This document shows positions 34,634 to 47,187 of a stretch of 64,000 bases of DNA, piece by piece. The DNA lies in NCBI GenBank assembly GCA_022432975.1, contig CM039509.1, positions 14,951,790-15,015,789 of the forward strand, written 5' to 3'. The position numbers were made by a program, and so were the translations under genes. The number at the start of each line of letters is the position of its first letter. The stretch's first letter is position 1. Under the pieces are notes generated by a model. That model saw nothing but the letters and a program-made list of their open reading frames with translations. It had not been told where the DNA came from and did no database searches. The stretch comes from Begonia masoniana (Eukaryota > Streptophyta > Magnoliopsida > Cucurbitales > Begoniaceae).

Positions 34634-36196
34634 CCTCTTGTTCCTTCAACTTTTGTTTCTTTGCTTCTTATTCCCTCTCATATTTCTCTACCATCACATC
34701 CCAAAGTTGTTCGATCTTTCTCCACGAAGTTTTCATCTCTCGATTTTTTTTTTTGTAGGTAGTATTCTTCCTCACTTTTGAATCCTTGAGTCAAATCCTA
34801 TAATATCTTACATAGTTTTCAATAATAGTGGTTAGGAATATATCTCTTACACATAAGTACCTTCATATTTTCTCATGTGCGTATGGATTGTTCACTATAC
34901 CTTCTTTGATTTTTCACTAATTGATCTCGCCATGTGCTTGTATAAACCGTGAACTTCATCGAGGCTAATTTGAACTTTTCCTCATTGATGTAATTATGAT
35001 AATCAAATATATTATTAACTTTTTTTTCTCATTCTATATATAGCTCAAGGGGATTATCGTTTTGATGTTGATTAGATTTCCATCATCATGATTTGTTCTA
35101 ACTCTTATTTTTCTTTTGTAATGCTTATCCTCGTACTCGAACTTCTCATAATCATGTTCCATTGGTGCTTCGTTTCTCCGTGCATGGCTATTAGAAAGGG
35201 ACGCAATTCTATCCAACCCCATGTTTAAAGCCTTAAATTGATCTTGTATGGCCCTCATGTACAAATCTATATTAAAAGTTAACACATATTTCCTCGTTAC
35301 TCATAATTTCAAGAAAAGAAATAAAACTTGTTAGTGAACAAAGAAATTAAATGAAACTCACACACTCCCTCACATGTTTACACTCGATCAATGTCTCTCT
35401 ACTCAGGTTTTACTCAAAATAATAGTTTTCATATAATAGTCTCACCCTCTTGTCTTTTGCCTCTCAATTTTATTTTTTAGCACTTTATGTAAAATTTTGA
35501 TAAAGAAAAAATATTCAACAAGTAAAAACAAGCAAGATCAAAATTTTAAGTTAAGAATTTCAATCTCCAAGAATAGTTGAGTCAAACAATTTTGAAAGAA
35601 AAGAATATGAATAATGAAGGAAACTTTGTCAACAAACAAGGAAAAAATTAACAAAGTATTGATGAAGAAAGATATATAAGCACGAGCTTTCAAGAACAAT
35701 TAGAGATATCCATGGAATTTAAGAACGAGAATTGAAATTCCAATGATAGGAATTGAATATCTCAAGGACAATAACCGGAAACTCCAAGAATAATGATAGA
35801 ATATATCAAAAATGATAATCAAATACTTTATGAATAATGATCGAATATATCAAGAATAATGATCAAATATTTTAAGAATAACAACCGAGTATATCAAGAA
35901 TGATAATCAAATACTTTAAGAACAACAATCGAATATATCAAGAATGATAATCGAATATTTCAATAATAAAAATAAGATATTTCAAGAACAAGATAAGAAC
36001 TTGAAAGTATAGGAATCTCAACAAAATATCTTTTTTTTTTTTAATTTTAAAGAATTTCACAAAGAAGAAATTTAAGAGAAAAGATTTTTTTTTTTTCCTT
36101 TTAAGAATTTTGAAAGAAGAAATTTAGTAGAAGAAGAGAATTGACAGAAAATAAAGATAACGACTTGAAACTAGGAGACTTTGCTCTGATACCAAA
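34634..36196 (-). pseudogene. Gypsy gag and leader remains, minus strand
   Basis: The PBS TGGTATCAGAGC reads on the minus strand (plus 36183-36194). Downstream, an 83-codon gag-like frame at 35285-35034 has YMRAIQDQFKALNMGLDRI and a charged stretch. The Lys/Glu-rich region (EAKKQKLKEQ) runs to the LTR insertion at 34628 and resumes at 30448. The leader (35300-36180) is very A-rich with repeated GAATATATCAAGAATGATAATC-like units at 35800-35960. Confidence 0.6.
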
Positions 36197-36981
36197 TGAT
36201 GAGGACTAAGGGTATATCAAGCTCGAGACTCTTTAACAACGTGGAATAGAAATTCATGAACGACTTTGAATCAAATATAAGGAACTTGATCCCAATCAAA
36301 ATATGCCGACTGAACCAAAGTTATCAAACAATGAAATTGACTTGTAACTGAACGTGTGGTTAGAACCAAAGCTATCAAGTTGACATTTCCAACTTTGAAT
36401 TAAAAAATATCTAGTTCTTCACAAATGACCAAAGAGAAAATTCTAATAGAAACTCAAAGTTCATTTCATAATAATTCGTCGTGGGCGCTCAACTATAGCT
36501 GCTCAGTCTTGCCTGTGCACACAAGGTTGTTGTTTGCGTGTGCCTGCGAGGCATGTCTGCAGGCGCGCTATGTTGTTCTGCCTGCATGTGCATGCATTGT
36601 GTACCTTCCCACGTGCGCTGCACGTTTGCTCGCACACCTTGCACGACTCGCGTGCCCGTCATGCACCCATCAAGTTGTTTCGTGCCTTTCTTCAGGGTAT
36701 GTTTTTTTATTTTTGTTTACTAGTAGTGTCGTACTGAGCTTGCTTGCCGGCTACCCTAAATTTATTTTGTTTTTTTTTTTGGTGATTTCTTTAGGTATCC
36801 TCTTTGAAACGATGCATGAGAGGATTCATAATCTCAAAAATAGTATGGCGCTCAGATAACTAATTTCTGACAAGTTGGTCTTATCCCCTTTCTTTCTTTG
36901 AGGTGTTTTTATTTTAAAACTTGTGTTTTGCTACATATCTATTAGTAAACATGTTAAAAAGCTATAGATTGGGATACTAAT
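36197..36981 (-). other. Probable LTR of the minus-strand gypsy relic
   Basis: The sequence directly right of the PBS (TGATGAGGAC) should be the end of its 5' LTR in minus orientation. A GC-rich Cys/His-codon patch lies at 36530-36680. I did not find the other LTR or a target duplication, so the outer limit is unknown. Confidence 0.4.
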
Positions 36982-37528
36982 TGTAGCACCCGGTTCTATT
37001 AAACCAATTTCTAATCCGTTATTTAATAGTGAGCATGTTGTGGAGAAAATTTAGGAAAGTATTAATTAGGTTAATGAGTGACTAAGTAAGGGCATAGTGG
37101 TAAATTGAGAACTTATAATGGATAGCCTATTTAAGGAAAGAGGCTTTGTGATTAAATGCACTGTAGCCACCACTCTTTCCCTACTCTCCTCTCTCGGTTT
37201 TCAGCTCAAGCAACAGAGTTCTCTAGGCAATTTTCTTGCTCGATTCTCTTTCAACTTAGGTACGTTTTTCCTCATTCTCTTGCATTTTAGCAGTTAGATA
37301 ACTGAGGGAGTACAATGTGAGGATTTCAAAGATGCTGTTGATGAGAGTAGGTTCGGGTTCTTTGGGAATAAATGGGAATGTGCAGGCAGTAGAGTTCCAA
37401 ACTGGTTTCCTTGTTCCTCTGGTTAATTTTTGGTAAAGTTTAGCAAAGGTTTGATTGATGTTCTGTTATGAACTTAGGTGAGCGAACTTCTAAGGTAGCT
37501 TACAGCCGAGCGATTTCCAGGAGACCAG

Positions 37529-38006
37529 GTAAGTAAAGTTTACTTGTGCCTTCGGGCCTACATCACAAAACAGTAGGATTATGTGTGTTTGAATGTTTGT
37601 ATGTTATGCATCATATTTTGAAAATTTATGCGAAAATGAATTTACATGAAATGGCATGATAAGAAATGAACAGACTGTAACAGTTGTTAAGGGAACTAAT
37701 CCGCCCCTTAACCAAGAGAGAGGATTGTATGACTTTAGGGGAAATGATCCAAACCCCAATTTCATAGGGGGATCAGATCAGTTGTTAAGGGAACTAATCC
37801 GCCCCCTAATCAAGAGAGAGGATGTATGACTTTGGGAGAAGTGATCTAACTCCCAATTTCACAAGGGGATCAGATCAGAAACGATGCATATGCAACTGAG
37901 ATGAGAAACTAGAAACTGCATATTTAGAAATTTATGTTTCAGCATTACATTACATTATTGCTTTACTTACTTAGCATTAGGCTAATAGATGAGTTTTGTG
38001 ATGTAG
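37529..38006 (+). other. Intron-like segment in LTR 36982-39057
   Basis: ACCAG|GTAAGT to GATGTAG|GTGAA, 478 nt. H1 GCC-TTCG-GGC at 37548-37557. H2 TTAGC-ATTAG-GCTAA at 37971-37985. Confidence 0.5.
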
Positions 38007-38339
38007 GTGAACAAGTGTCAACAGGTGTGTTCACTGAGTTTGCTGAGGACTAGTCTGGTTGGAGGAGTGCATCTATGTAACAATCTGGCAACTGATGGGG
38101 CGGTTTAACCGGTGTCAGTGGATGAGAAGGTTTAGTGAGCTATGTGATTCAATTTTAAGTATGTTGCGAGTTTCCATGACAGTGATAGTTTTGATGTTTG
38201 AATTCAGTTTGAGACTTTTCTGATAATAATACTCTGTTGGATTTAAATAGTTTGAACAATTTTTAGTAAAATGCTCAAATTCTTTTAGTAGTCGGAGTTT
38301 TCTTTGTTAGAGTGAAAATGTTGCTATGCTGTTTTCGTT

Positions 38340-38790
38340 GAGTATTTTTGATCTATCGATAAATGAAGTCTATTGGCAGATGTAGGGTTGTTGTTCTGTT
38401 GCTATCGGAAGATGTTTTCCGTAAAGTCATCGGATGATGTCTTCAGTAGAAGCCATCGGAAGATATAAGTAGAAAATTTGTCGTTTTGTAACCGGATGAT
38501 GTCGAGTAATTTATCCATCGGATGATGTAGTAGAAGTTTTGTCGTTTAGTGATCGGTGGATGTCGGGTATTAAATCTATCGGATGATGTAGTGGAAGATT
38601 TGTCGTCTTGTGATCGGCAGAGGCTGGATGAACGAATCATCCGGCTGACGTCATCGGTAGATGCGAGTAGCAAAACTTGTCGTTTTGCGATCAGCTGAAG
38701 TTGGAAGAGTGATTCTTCCGGCTGACGTCATCGGTGGAAATCTTCAGTTTATTTCTTTTTGTTGACCTCATCTAGCGGCAGATGCCTTTG
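38340..38790 (+). repeat. Irregular ATCGGATGATGT repeats
   Basis: About ten units of roughly 40 bp around ATCGGNNGATGT and TTTGTCGTTTTG. They are diverged relatives of the 27-bp array at 289-530 and in the same LTR position. Confidence 0.75.
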
Positions 38791-40411
38791 ACCTTTTATA
38801 ATTTTCACGTTTCCACGCTTAAGTCTTGGTCGAACCAATTCCTACTATTTCAATTGATATTTCCAGATATTGATTTACAACCCCGTTTAATCTCTGCTTG
38901 TTTTCAAATGATTTTTCCGCTGTAAATTGTAACGTTGTGGTTTTAGTGAACATCGAGTTTTGACTTTCAAGTGAAATTTTAAGTTTGGTCCAAAATTCCT
39001 TAGTTATGTTCGGGTTTATGAGTAACGAACTGAGTTTAGAAAGCTCGGAGCGTTACACTAATTCACAATGTTTTGAGGATGTCATTTTGTTCTCTAAAAC
39101 TAATTTAAAAGAATATGTTGTCAATGTTAGTGTATAAAGTCAAAAAGAAAAACGAAAGAGGTGATTCTTGTTTGGTTTCTACTGCACAAAGAAGAAAAGA
39201 GAATCAAGGGATTTTGTGTGTAATACCTGGAAATTTTGGTTTAAGGGTTTTGAGTTTTAGGGTTTTCGGGTTTTCTACCCCTTAAGGTTATTTTGGAAAA
39301 TAAGAAACTTAGGCCCGTTTTCCGAATGGGAAGTTTCATTAGAGCCCGAGGAATTAATGTGGATTTTTAGAAGAATGAGTAAAATTTTAGAAATCTAAAT
39401 CGATAGTGTAACGCTCGAGTTCCGTTTTTAGCCCTATAGCGTTTTAATTCGTAAAAATAGTAAATTATCCCCGTTTTGTGAACGGAAAGTTTTGTTAGAA
39501 CCCTAAGAATAAGTTGAAATATTTGGATGAATAAAGAAATTTCGGAGAAACCAAATCAATAGGTTAATTAACGATTTAAGCATAGAATTGAGGTAAAAAC
39601 ATATAAGTAATTTACAAGTCAATAATTTAATAAAAATCAATTTTTCCCCCCTCCCTCCTGTATCTCATTTTGCAAAGGAGAATTTCTCTCCCTTTCCCCT
39701 GCGACATTTCCTCCTACGCCGAACCTCTCCACGCCGGCGATTCCTCGATTTTCCGGCGAAGTTTCTCCTCCGTTTCTCTTCCCCAATCCATCATCTTGGC
39801 GAGACTCTATTGTATTGGACGTTTAGGTTTGATTTAGGGTTGGGTTTCGGTTATGTTATATTGAGTTAGGGTTATAGAATTTGTCAGTTTTTGTTGTAAA
39901 TCAAGGGTTAGCCGTAATTGTGGTCGATAATAATGCATTTGTTGTTATTTTAGTAGTTAGAATGTTTTGATGGTTGTTTTATTTGAATTAGGTTGGATTT
40001 TTGGGTTGTTGGAAAGTTGGAAAAAGCCATTAATGGAGGCTAATAATTTATGAGCGCGAATTGCTCGATGAATTGCCCGAATGAAGTGAATTAGAGTTTT
40101 AAGAAAATTTGCCTTAGTTAGGAGTTTCGTGTAATTGGGGAAACATTGAGTATAATTCGAGAATTAGCTATAACATGATAAAGTAGATGTTATGGGTGAC
40201 GTATAGGCTTTTGAATCGTTGAAAACGGATGTCGGATTAGGGAGGAATTAGTGAATGAATGTGTTCACGTAAGGTGTTCGAAGAATTGCCTAAATGAAGG
40301 GTTGATTTGGTTTTAGAAACCGTTTATGTTAAGTGGGTTCTAACGACGGATTGTGAATTGCCTTAGGTGAACAAAGCTAAGGACGGTGCTCGACATTGCT
40401 AAGGATGTCAG

Positions 40412-40952
40412 GTAAGTGTGTGCGTAGGTTTTCGGCCCTTAAGGCCCTACATTGTATCGATGCTAGGTTATATGTGTTTTATTGATGTTTTCTGAATTGT
40501 GGGGTTTTTAACGAGTCGGGTAGCCTAGGATGTTAGCTATTAGTCGTATGTTAGGTTCGTTTATGAATTTAGTATGTTTACGCACGTTCGCACGTTTATG
40601 AACTGTTTTCATGGTATGTTATGCGTTGTTCTTCATGCATCATGTTTTCTTGAAAAGTGCATACGAAAGGCTTTACAAGCATGTTTTATGAAAAGTAAAG
40701 TAAAATGACGAAAACGAAGTATAGGTTCTCAAGAGCAAGGATTATGTTTCTCACGAGCAAAGATTATGTTTCTCACGAGCAAAGATTTTGTGTTCCCACG
40801 AGTTATGGCAAGTGTTCTCATGGGCCAAGTAAAGTAAAGTAAAGAAATGAAAAATGAACATGTTTTACGAAAAGTCACGCATTCACGTATATGCACATGT
40901 TAGTGCACTCCTCACTAAGCGTTAGGCTTATTGTTTATTTCGTATGATGTAG
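40412..40952 (+). other. Intron-like segment in LTR 39219-42086
   Basis: GTCAG|GTAAGT to GATGTAG|GTGAG, 541 nt. H1 GGCC-CTTAA-GGCC at 40434-40446. H2 TAAGC-GTTAG-GCTTA at 40916-40930. Confidence 0.5.
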
Positions 40953-41622
40953 GTGAGGAAGAACAGCGTGGTAAGTTTACACGAGCTCACTAGGATTATA
41001 GATGCGGTTGGAGGAGTACGACCATGGCGGCAACCCGGCAACATTGTTAGGGCGATTTCGACCGTGGTTAGTATGTGTAGGTGTTCATTTTGTTTGGAAG
41101 TGATTAAGAAAGTTTAAATATGTGTATAGAAACGTGATAGAAGAAAGTATGAAAATGTTTATGTATGTCGATCGAACGGTTTGTTGGAAAATGTATGAAA
41201 AGTCGAGTTTGGGATGTATATGTTGTGGTAGTATAACGTCTAGAATGTGGAGTCTTTATTTGAAAAATATACTGAAATTATTTGGATATTTTTAAACATG
41301 TAGGGATTTGTTTGGTTTTTAGAGCGATCTATGTAGTTGGTTTTCGTGAATTTTTAATACGTTTTCGGATACGTTTTTGGGCTCCGTTTTAAGTCGGGAT
41401 TTTGAGGGTTGAGGTATTTTATGTTTAGAAATGTTTGAGGTAAGTTTATGGGTGAAATGTAGGTGAATGAAGGGAAGAAAAGTAGGAAAAATGATGAAAG
41501 AAAGAGGAGGGGCGCGAAGGAGGCGCGGAGGGCGCGCTGGGCGCGCACAGCAGGCGCGCGCTGCTGGGCTCCGATTGATCGTTGCTAACGCTGGGGCGCT
41601 TTCGCGCGGGCAGAGAGCTCGC

Positions 41623-41653
41623 CGATCGATTGGCGCCCAGCGCCAATCGATCG
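41623..41653. repeat. CGATCGAT hairpin in GC-rich LTR tract
   Basis: Perfect 14-nt arms (CGATCGATTGGCGC and its complement) around a 3-nt loop, within a markedly GC-rich 41510-41700 tract rich in GCGCGC. Its counterpart in another LTR is at 57189-57220. Confidence 0.9.
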
Positions 41654-42091
41654 GTGCTCTACGCGCGCTGTCTGGGCGACGCGCGCGCCGCACCACCCGA
41701 GATCCAAATGTATTTTTTTTTTTAAATTGACTTTTCAAAACACGTTTCAACCTGACTTTTTACGATACTTTTTAAACGTATTTTACGAATGACCCCCATG
41801 TAATTTAAGGGATTTTAAGGACCCAAAAACTGAGTCGACACTTTATCGAAAAATAGTTTTAGCCTCGTTTTTAATGTTTTAAAAGTCGAAATATTTTACG
41901 CCCAAAATGTCTATGTAAAAGTTAGATCCTAAAGGTCGATAGAGGTGGGTAAATTATCTAAGTCCATTTTCCTTTTAAGTGTTAAGTAAATATGAAAAAT
42001 TTTATGTGAAAATACGAGGGCTTAAGTCAAAGTTAAGTCAACGTCTGGGTAATTGTGACGGCCCGGAGAGGGTCGAGGTCGTTACATTGTG

Positions 42092-43461
42092 AATGCTTTT
42101 TCTAATCCTCCATCATTTAAGCTTTCCTTCTAATTTTGCCAATGGAAATTATTAGTTTGAGTATTTTTGGATCATGGAGATTAAAAGCTTGATAGATTGG
42201 TGTCTTACATCATTCTATTTGAGGTAGTACCTCATCCGACTTAAAATTTGAGAAAATATTTTAACCTTTAATTTTCTAATGGTAGATAAATTAAATTTGA
42301 CCCGTGGTTTTTCCTTCTTAATTGAAGGATTTTCCACGTAAATAGCATGTCTCATATTCTTTTTCATCTTGTTGTGTTTATTCTATTGATTATATTTAAA
42401 TTGAATAAATTTGTAAAATTTATTGAAGGCATTTATATTGTTTCTTCTAATCTACCAAATCAATGTTCAACGAATATAAAATAAAGAAACTTCTTAGTAC
42501 CATTTTTTGAGAAATACTAGATTGGTTGTTTTAGTTTGTTTGACTCAGACAACTTTTTAATTTATAGTTTTGTGTATCTCGTCAATATTTGTAAACAAGG
42601 GCAGAGAAGTTTGAATTGAATTTAAAAACCGTCGGCGTGTATGTGAAAGTTTAACTTTCAAAGTTTCGATATTTTAATCCATACGATCAAAGTTTATGGA
42701 GATGTAAAGTGATCTGAAGACGCTTCAAGTATTTTTTATGTGAACTTGCTGCTGCCATTATGAGATCATCAGGTAAGGAGGCAAGATATTATATTGAAAA
42801 CAACTCTGAAATTGATTGTTTTGTGTAAAGATTTCAATTATTACATACAAGTGAAACAAAATTCAATTTGAAGGATAATTTTATCATAAAATTACGTAAC
42901 TGTCTATAAAAGTTTTAACAAGGAATACTATTTGTCTGCCTATAAATCTATACAACCCTTTTAAAACTAAACCCAAACAAAAATTTTCCCTACCAGTATC
43001 GACAAATCCGAGACATGTGGTTTCTTCATATTCCTAATGAACCTAGCAAACAAGCTGACTTGAGAAAATATTTCGAAAATTTAAGGTCAATGAACAAATG
43101 CAAAAAAAGAATATGTTTTTATAGTTTTATTTTGCTTTATTGGTTAACTGCTTCTTAACGTAGAAAAACCATGAACCACGGTTATCTTCTTAGTTTTTAA
43201 GGCGAAAAATCGTGGAAACTAAACATACTCAAACCAAATAGTGGGTCTTAATATTTTATTCAAATTCAATTCAAACCTGTTTTAAACCTGAAAATAACAC
43301 AAAATTCCGCTAAAACCCAAAAAAAATTAAAACAAAATCAATCCAAATTAATGTTAAATTTAGACTAAGAATCAAGAGTCCACGCTTCAGCCCAATTTTG
43401 AGGTAGAATCGAATTGTTCCCAACCCTATTGTCCATGCGACCAAACTAATGGTGTCAAACA
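42092..43461. other. AT-rich stretch without recognised gene
   Basis: No LTR ends, primer site or coding motif recognised. Probably old decayed retroelement sequence between insertions. Confidence 0.45.
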
Positions 43462-44023
43462 TGTAACACCCAAGAACTCCGGTAATATTAATTTTATATT
43501 CGAAGACAAATTTATATTTTGCATTACTTTTATGATGATTATGGAAGTATTTGACTAAAATAATACAATATGCATGAAGGTTAAGTGATGTAATAAGAAG
43601 ATAATTTAACAGAATTAAGAGTAATTTTTCTTTATTGCTGGAACGGTTAACCTATAAGGCTTGAAAAATGCTACGGTGGGCGACTGTGTTATTGTTCAAT
43701 CAAAAATTTTCTCATTAATAGAATGTGATGTCTTTAAAAGTGTAAAACAAGAGTTTTTGAGTGAAAAATTATAAATATAAGCAAAAAAGATGTATGGAGT
43801 GCACCTTGTAAGCCAAGCAAGTGAAAAACATAAAGTAGTGCATGTAACAAGGCGTTGAGAGTGCTAGAGGTGCAAAAAGGCATGTAAGAGGCGCGTGGGT
43901 CGTGCAGATAGGCGCACAAGGATGCATAGGAGCGCACGAGCCCAATGCTTGTCGCACGTTGGACGCGCCCTCATGCCCAGTTTTTCTAAAAACACTTTTT
44001 TTGTATTGTTTTGACTTTTTAGG
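43462..44023 (+). mobile_element. LTR fragment of a third family (5' part)
   Basis: Begins TGTAACACCCAAGAACTCCGG and aligns along its length with 58581-59060 (shared GCTGGAACGG/GTGGAACGG, TTTAAAAGTGT, CTAGAGGTGCAAAAAG, TTTTTGTATT). It stops at 44023, where Cassandra sequence begins, so it is truncated or interrupted there. Confidence 0.7.
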
Positions 44024-44398
44024 GTATGAGCATCACTCCGGGGGCAAACCTCGGGTTGCGGGGCAAACTTCGGGACCTAAGCCGAGTGTAGGCAAATTCC
44101 GGACTCAAGTATAGGCAATCCCGGACTCAAGTATAGGCAAATCCCAGGTCGTAAAAAAGGGGTCGTCATAATCTCACATCGCTTGGGGATGCATATGGAA
44201 ATGAAACATATGTAAGAAAACCCTCCAAAAATAGTAAGACGTATTTTGGAGCACAATTGGCAACGGATTCCATAAGAACTCCGAAGTTAAAAGTGCTCTG
44301 GTGATAGCAGTACCATGTTGGGTGACCAACTGGGAAGTTCTAGCCAAACAAATCCATGAGGGGAGGATATTGGGATACGGACCAATCCCTAGAGCGCG
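44024..44398 (+). mobile_element. Cassandra LTR fragment, type A, plus strand
   Basis: Lacks the first ~20 bp of the LTR, then has the type A upstream half (GGCAAACCTCGGGTTGCGGGG), the shared TCGCTTGGGGA region and a 5S block at 44265-44345. Its 3' end abuts, tail to tail, a minus-strand type B LTR, with the terminal GTTACA replaced by a GTGATAGG junction. Confidence 0.82.
44265..44345 (+). ncRNA. 5S rRNA-derived block, type A LTR fragment
   Basis: GGATTCCATAAGAACTCCG, GTTAAAAGTGCT and TGGGTGACCAACTGGGAAG align with plant 5S. It carries several substitutions in the intermediate element (CTGGTGATAGCAG). Confidence 0.78.
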
Positions 44399-44485
44399 TG
44401 ATAGGACGACCCCTTTTCCCAGTAAGATATTGTCCGCTCTGGGGATTGGGCCGTAGCCCAATATCCTCTCCTCATGGCTTTGTTT

Positions 44486-44567
44486 GGCGAGGACTTCCCA
44501 GTCGGTCACCCAACCTGGTACTACTCTCGCTGAAGCACTTTTAACTTCGGAGTTCTTATGGGATCCG
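44486..44567 (-). ncRNA. 5S rRNA-derived block, array LTR 1
   Basis: Well-conserved copy: CGGATCCCATAAGAACTCCG, GTTAAAAGTGCTTC, GCGAGAGTAGTACC and GGTTGGGTGACCGACTGGGA read on the minus strand. Confidence 0.85.
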
Positions 44568-45479
44568 TTGCCAATTATACTCCAAAATGCGTCTTACTAT
44601 CTTGGGAGAGTCTCTTTACATATATTTCATTTTCATATACTTCCCCAAGCGATGTGGGACTGTGACGACCCCCTCTTCTACGACCGAACCCTCAGGTCCA
44701 AGTCCAACCTAGGATCCGCGGAGTTTTAACCTAGCACACGTCACCCTCCGGCCCAAGTCCCACTCGGGATTCGCAAAGCACTAGGTGGTTCCTCCACATA
44801 CGTATCCATTCGGGTCATCACAATCACCCCCCCTTGGGGGCCCAACGTCCTCGTTGGCCACATTTCCAGTTAGCAGGCTCTGACACCATTTATAACGACC
44901 CATTTTCCCAGTAAGATATTGTCCGCTCTGGGGATTGGGCCGTAGCCCAATATCCTCCCCTCACGGCTTTGTTTGGCGAGGGCTTCCCAGTCGGTCACCC
45001 AACCTGGTACTACTCTCACTGTAACACCCCGAATTAATAACCCGGTTTGTTAATTACATACTCTGACTGTATTAAGAAAATTCTAGGGAAAACTTAAAAT
45101 TTCCACTCTACGGCTAAAATTTGGAATTTATTTAAAAACATCGAAAACTTGCAGCGGAAAAATATTTGCGTAAAATAGGGTTAAAAAAAATCACTAAAAC
45201 AATACTTATATAACAGTTAAATGATAGAAATAATCAGCCAAAAAAACGAAGACATAAAAGTTTAGAATATTTAAATGTCTTAAAATTTCAAACACATCCT
45301 CCGCCAAATAATCCCAGCGGTAGAAGCAGAAACAGAATGCTTCTTCCACTAAACAGTGTCAGCAGTAGAAACAGAAACAGAATGCTTCTTCCGCTACCGA
45401 CATCCACCGCTCACACCTACGTGAACGACATCTGCCTTTCGACATCTGCCGAACGACACGTCGGCTACTCAAATCTACC

Positions 45480-45915
45480 GCTCAACAGTAACACTCAGCA
45501 TCCACCGATAGATGTGAGTAGCCGACGTGTCGTTCGGCAGAGTAACACTCAGCATCCACCGATAGGCAACATCTACATATAGACAACATCTACCGATATA
45601 CAACATCTACTGGTGAACAGTAATACTCAACATCCACCGATAGACAACATCTACCGATAGACAATATCTACCGGTGAACAGTAACACTCAACATCCACCG
45701 ATAGACAATATCTACCAGTGAACAGTAACACTCAACATCCACCGATAGACAACATCTACCGATAGACAATATCTACCGGTAGTAACACTCAACATCCACC
45801 GATAGACAATATCTACCAATGAACAGTAACACTCAACATCCACCGATAGACAACATCTACCGATAGACAATATGTACCGGTGAACAGTAACACTCAACAT
45901 CCACCGATAGACAAC
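45480..45915. repeat. ATCTACCGATAGACAA-type minisatellite in LTR
   Basis: Irregular units of about 15-60 bp built from GAACAGTAACACTCAACATC, CACCGATAGACAACATC and TACCGATAGACAATATC. It is at the LTR position occupied by the 27-bp array in 8111-10305. Confidence 0.85.
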
Positions 45916-47187
45916 AGAACAACGTATCAACCATTTACACCCTAAATAAAGAACAACTCCGACTGTGAAAAAGAACTTGTAAATTTTACTGAAAATCATT
46001 CAAAACAACTTAAAACCACAACTTTCTAAAAATCCCGAATAGCAAACTACAAATAAACCAATCGTGTTTTCATAGTTAGGATAATCCCAAAACATGTCAA
46101 AACATTAAAACTACTACTGTCATCAAAATCTTCAGCACATTTCAACAACACACTTGTCCACTAAGACTTCACATACTGACATTTGTTAAACCGCCTTATC
46201 AGAGCACCAAACCGTGGCATAGGTGTGCTCCATCAACTGCTCTTAGACTTCTGTAAACTTACAGAATTCACCTTCAGTTACTTCAGCACCTACATCACAA
46301 AACTCATCTATTAGCCTAATGCTAAATAAGTAGAGCAAGTATGAATGAAATACTAAATTCATAAATCCTAATCAAGCAGTTTCTACTTTCACATCTTAGT
46401 TGCATTTGTGTTCGTTCTCTGATCTGATCCTTCTGTTCGATGGGAAGTGGATCAGTTTTCCCAAAGTCATAACATCCTCTTCTCGATTAAGGGGCAGATT
46501 AGTTCCCTTAACAGCTGATATGATCCCCTTGTTTGATGAGAAGTGGATCAGTTCTCTCAAAGTCATAACATCCTCTTCTCGATTAAGGAGCTGATTAGTT
46601 CCCTTAACAACTGATTCTGTAACGCCCCCGAACCCACCCTGGCTCGGAGCGCTACTTTGCTAACTAATCCCACGCTAAAACCTCATTAAAATAAAATAAA
46701 ATTAACACCGTAGGATTTAAACTAAATCTCCTAAAACTCTTTTAGGTCATACCTAGTTGCCTAGACTCCTTTAATCCTAACCTTTAAGCACCACGGCGTC
46801 CTTACCGAAAATTTCGGCAAAGTAACGCCTGAAAATGGCGCCTCCAAAATGCTAGATACCTGCATACAATCCAATCCCAAACAATCCAGAATAATCTCAC
46901 TTCACTAACCAGCTATCCAATCAACAATCCCACATATAAAAACCTCCAAATACAGGGCGACACAACACCCTTAACCTAACTATATACAACAATTACAATT
47001 AGGTACACTTTCCCATCATTTCTACAAACAAACATCTAAAATAAACTATCAAATATAATGCCCCACATCTTCCGAAGACCATGGTGGAGTCGCCCCGACA
47101 ACTGCCCGCACCGGCACGCCCAGTGCGTCTCCGACTGCTCCCAAGTCTTGGCTGACTCACATAGCTCACCTGTACACCTGTCGTTAC

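Larger units (their letters stand above)
36982..39057 (+). mobile_element. Solo LTR (2076 bp) of Tekay-like family, TSD CTAAT
   Basis: Starts TGTAGCACCC, ends GGAGCGTTACA, with perfect CTAAT duplications at 36977-36981 and 39058-39062. Layout matches the 3' LTR at 8111-10305: paired GTTAAGGGAACTAATCC duplications at 37683-37870, then ATCGGATGATGT-type repeats at 38340-38780 in place of the 27-bp array. No internal region. Confidence 0.95.
39219..42086 (+). mobile_element. Solo LTR (2868 bp), TSD TTGTG
   Basis: Starts TGTAATACCTGG, ends GAGGTCGTTACA, with perfect TTGTG duplications at 39214-39218 and 42087-42091. A second LTR-start-like sequence, TGTAACGCTC, lies at 39407, so the first ~190 bp are a diverged tandem duplicate of the LTR beginning. 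The same arrangement occurs at 54959. It lies only about 160 bp from solo LTR 36982-39057. Confidence 0.94.

Noticed and set aside
36425..36859. 144-codon frame with Cys/Ala/Leu-rich centre
   Set aside because: GC-rich patch open in all three plus frames; no motif and no consistent codon pattern.
41319..41750. 143-codon Arg/Ala/Pro-rich minus frame
   Set aside because: Falls on the GC-rich hairpin tract of a solo LTR; both strands are open there.
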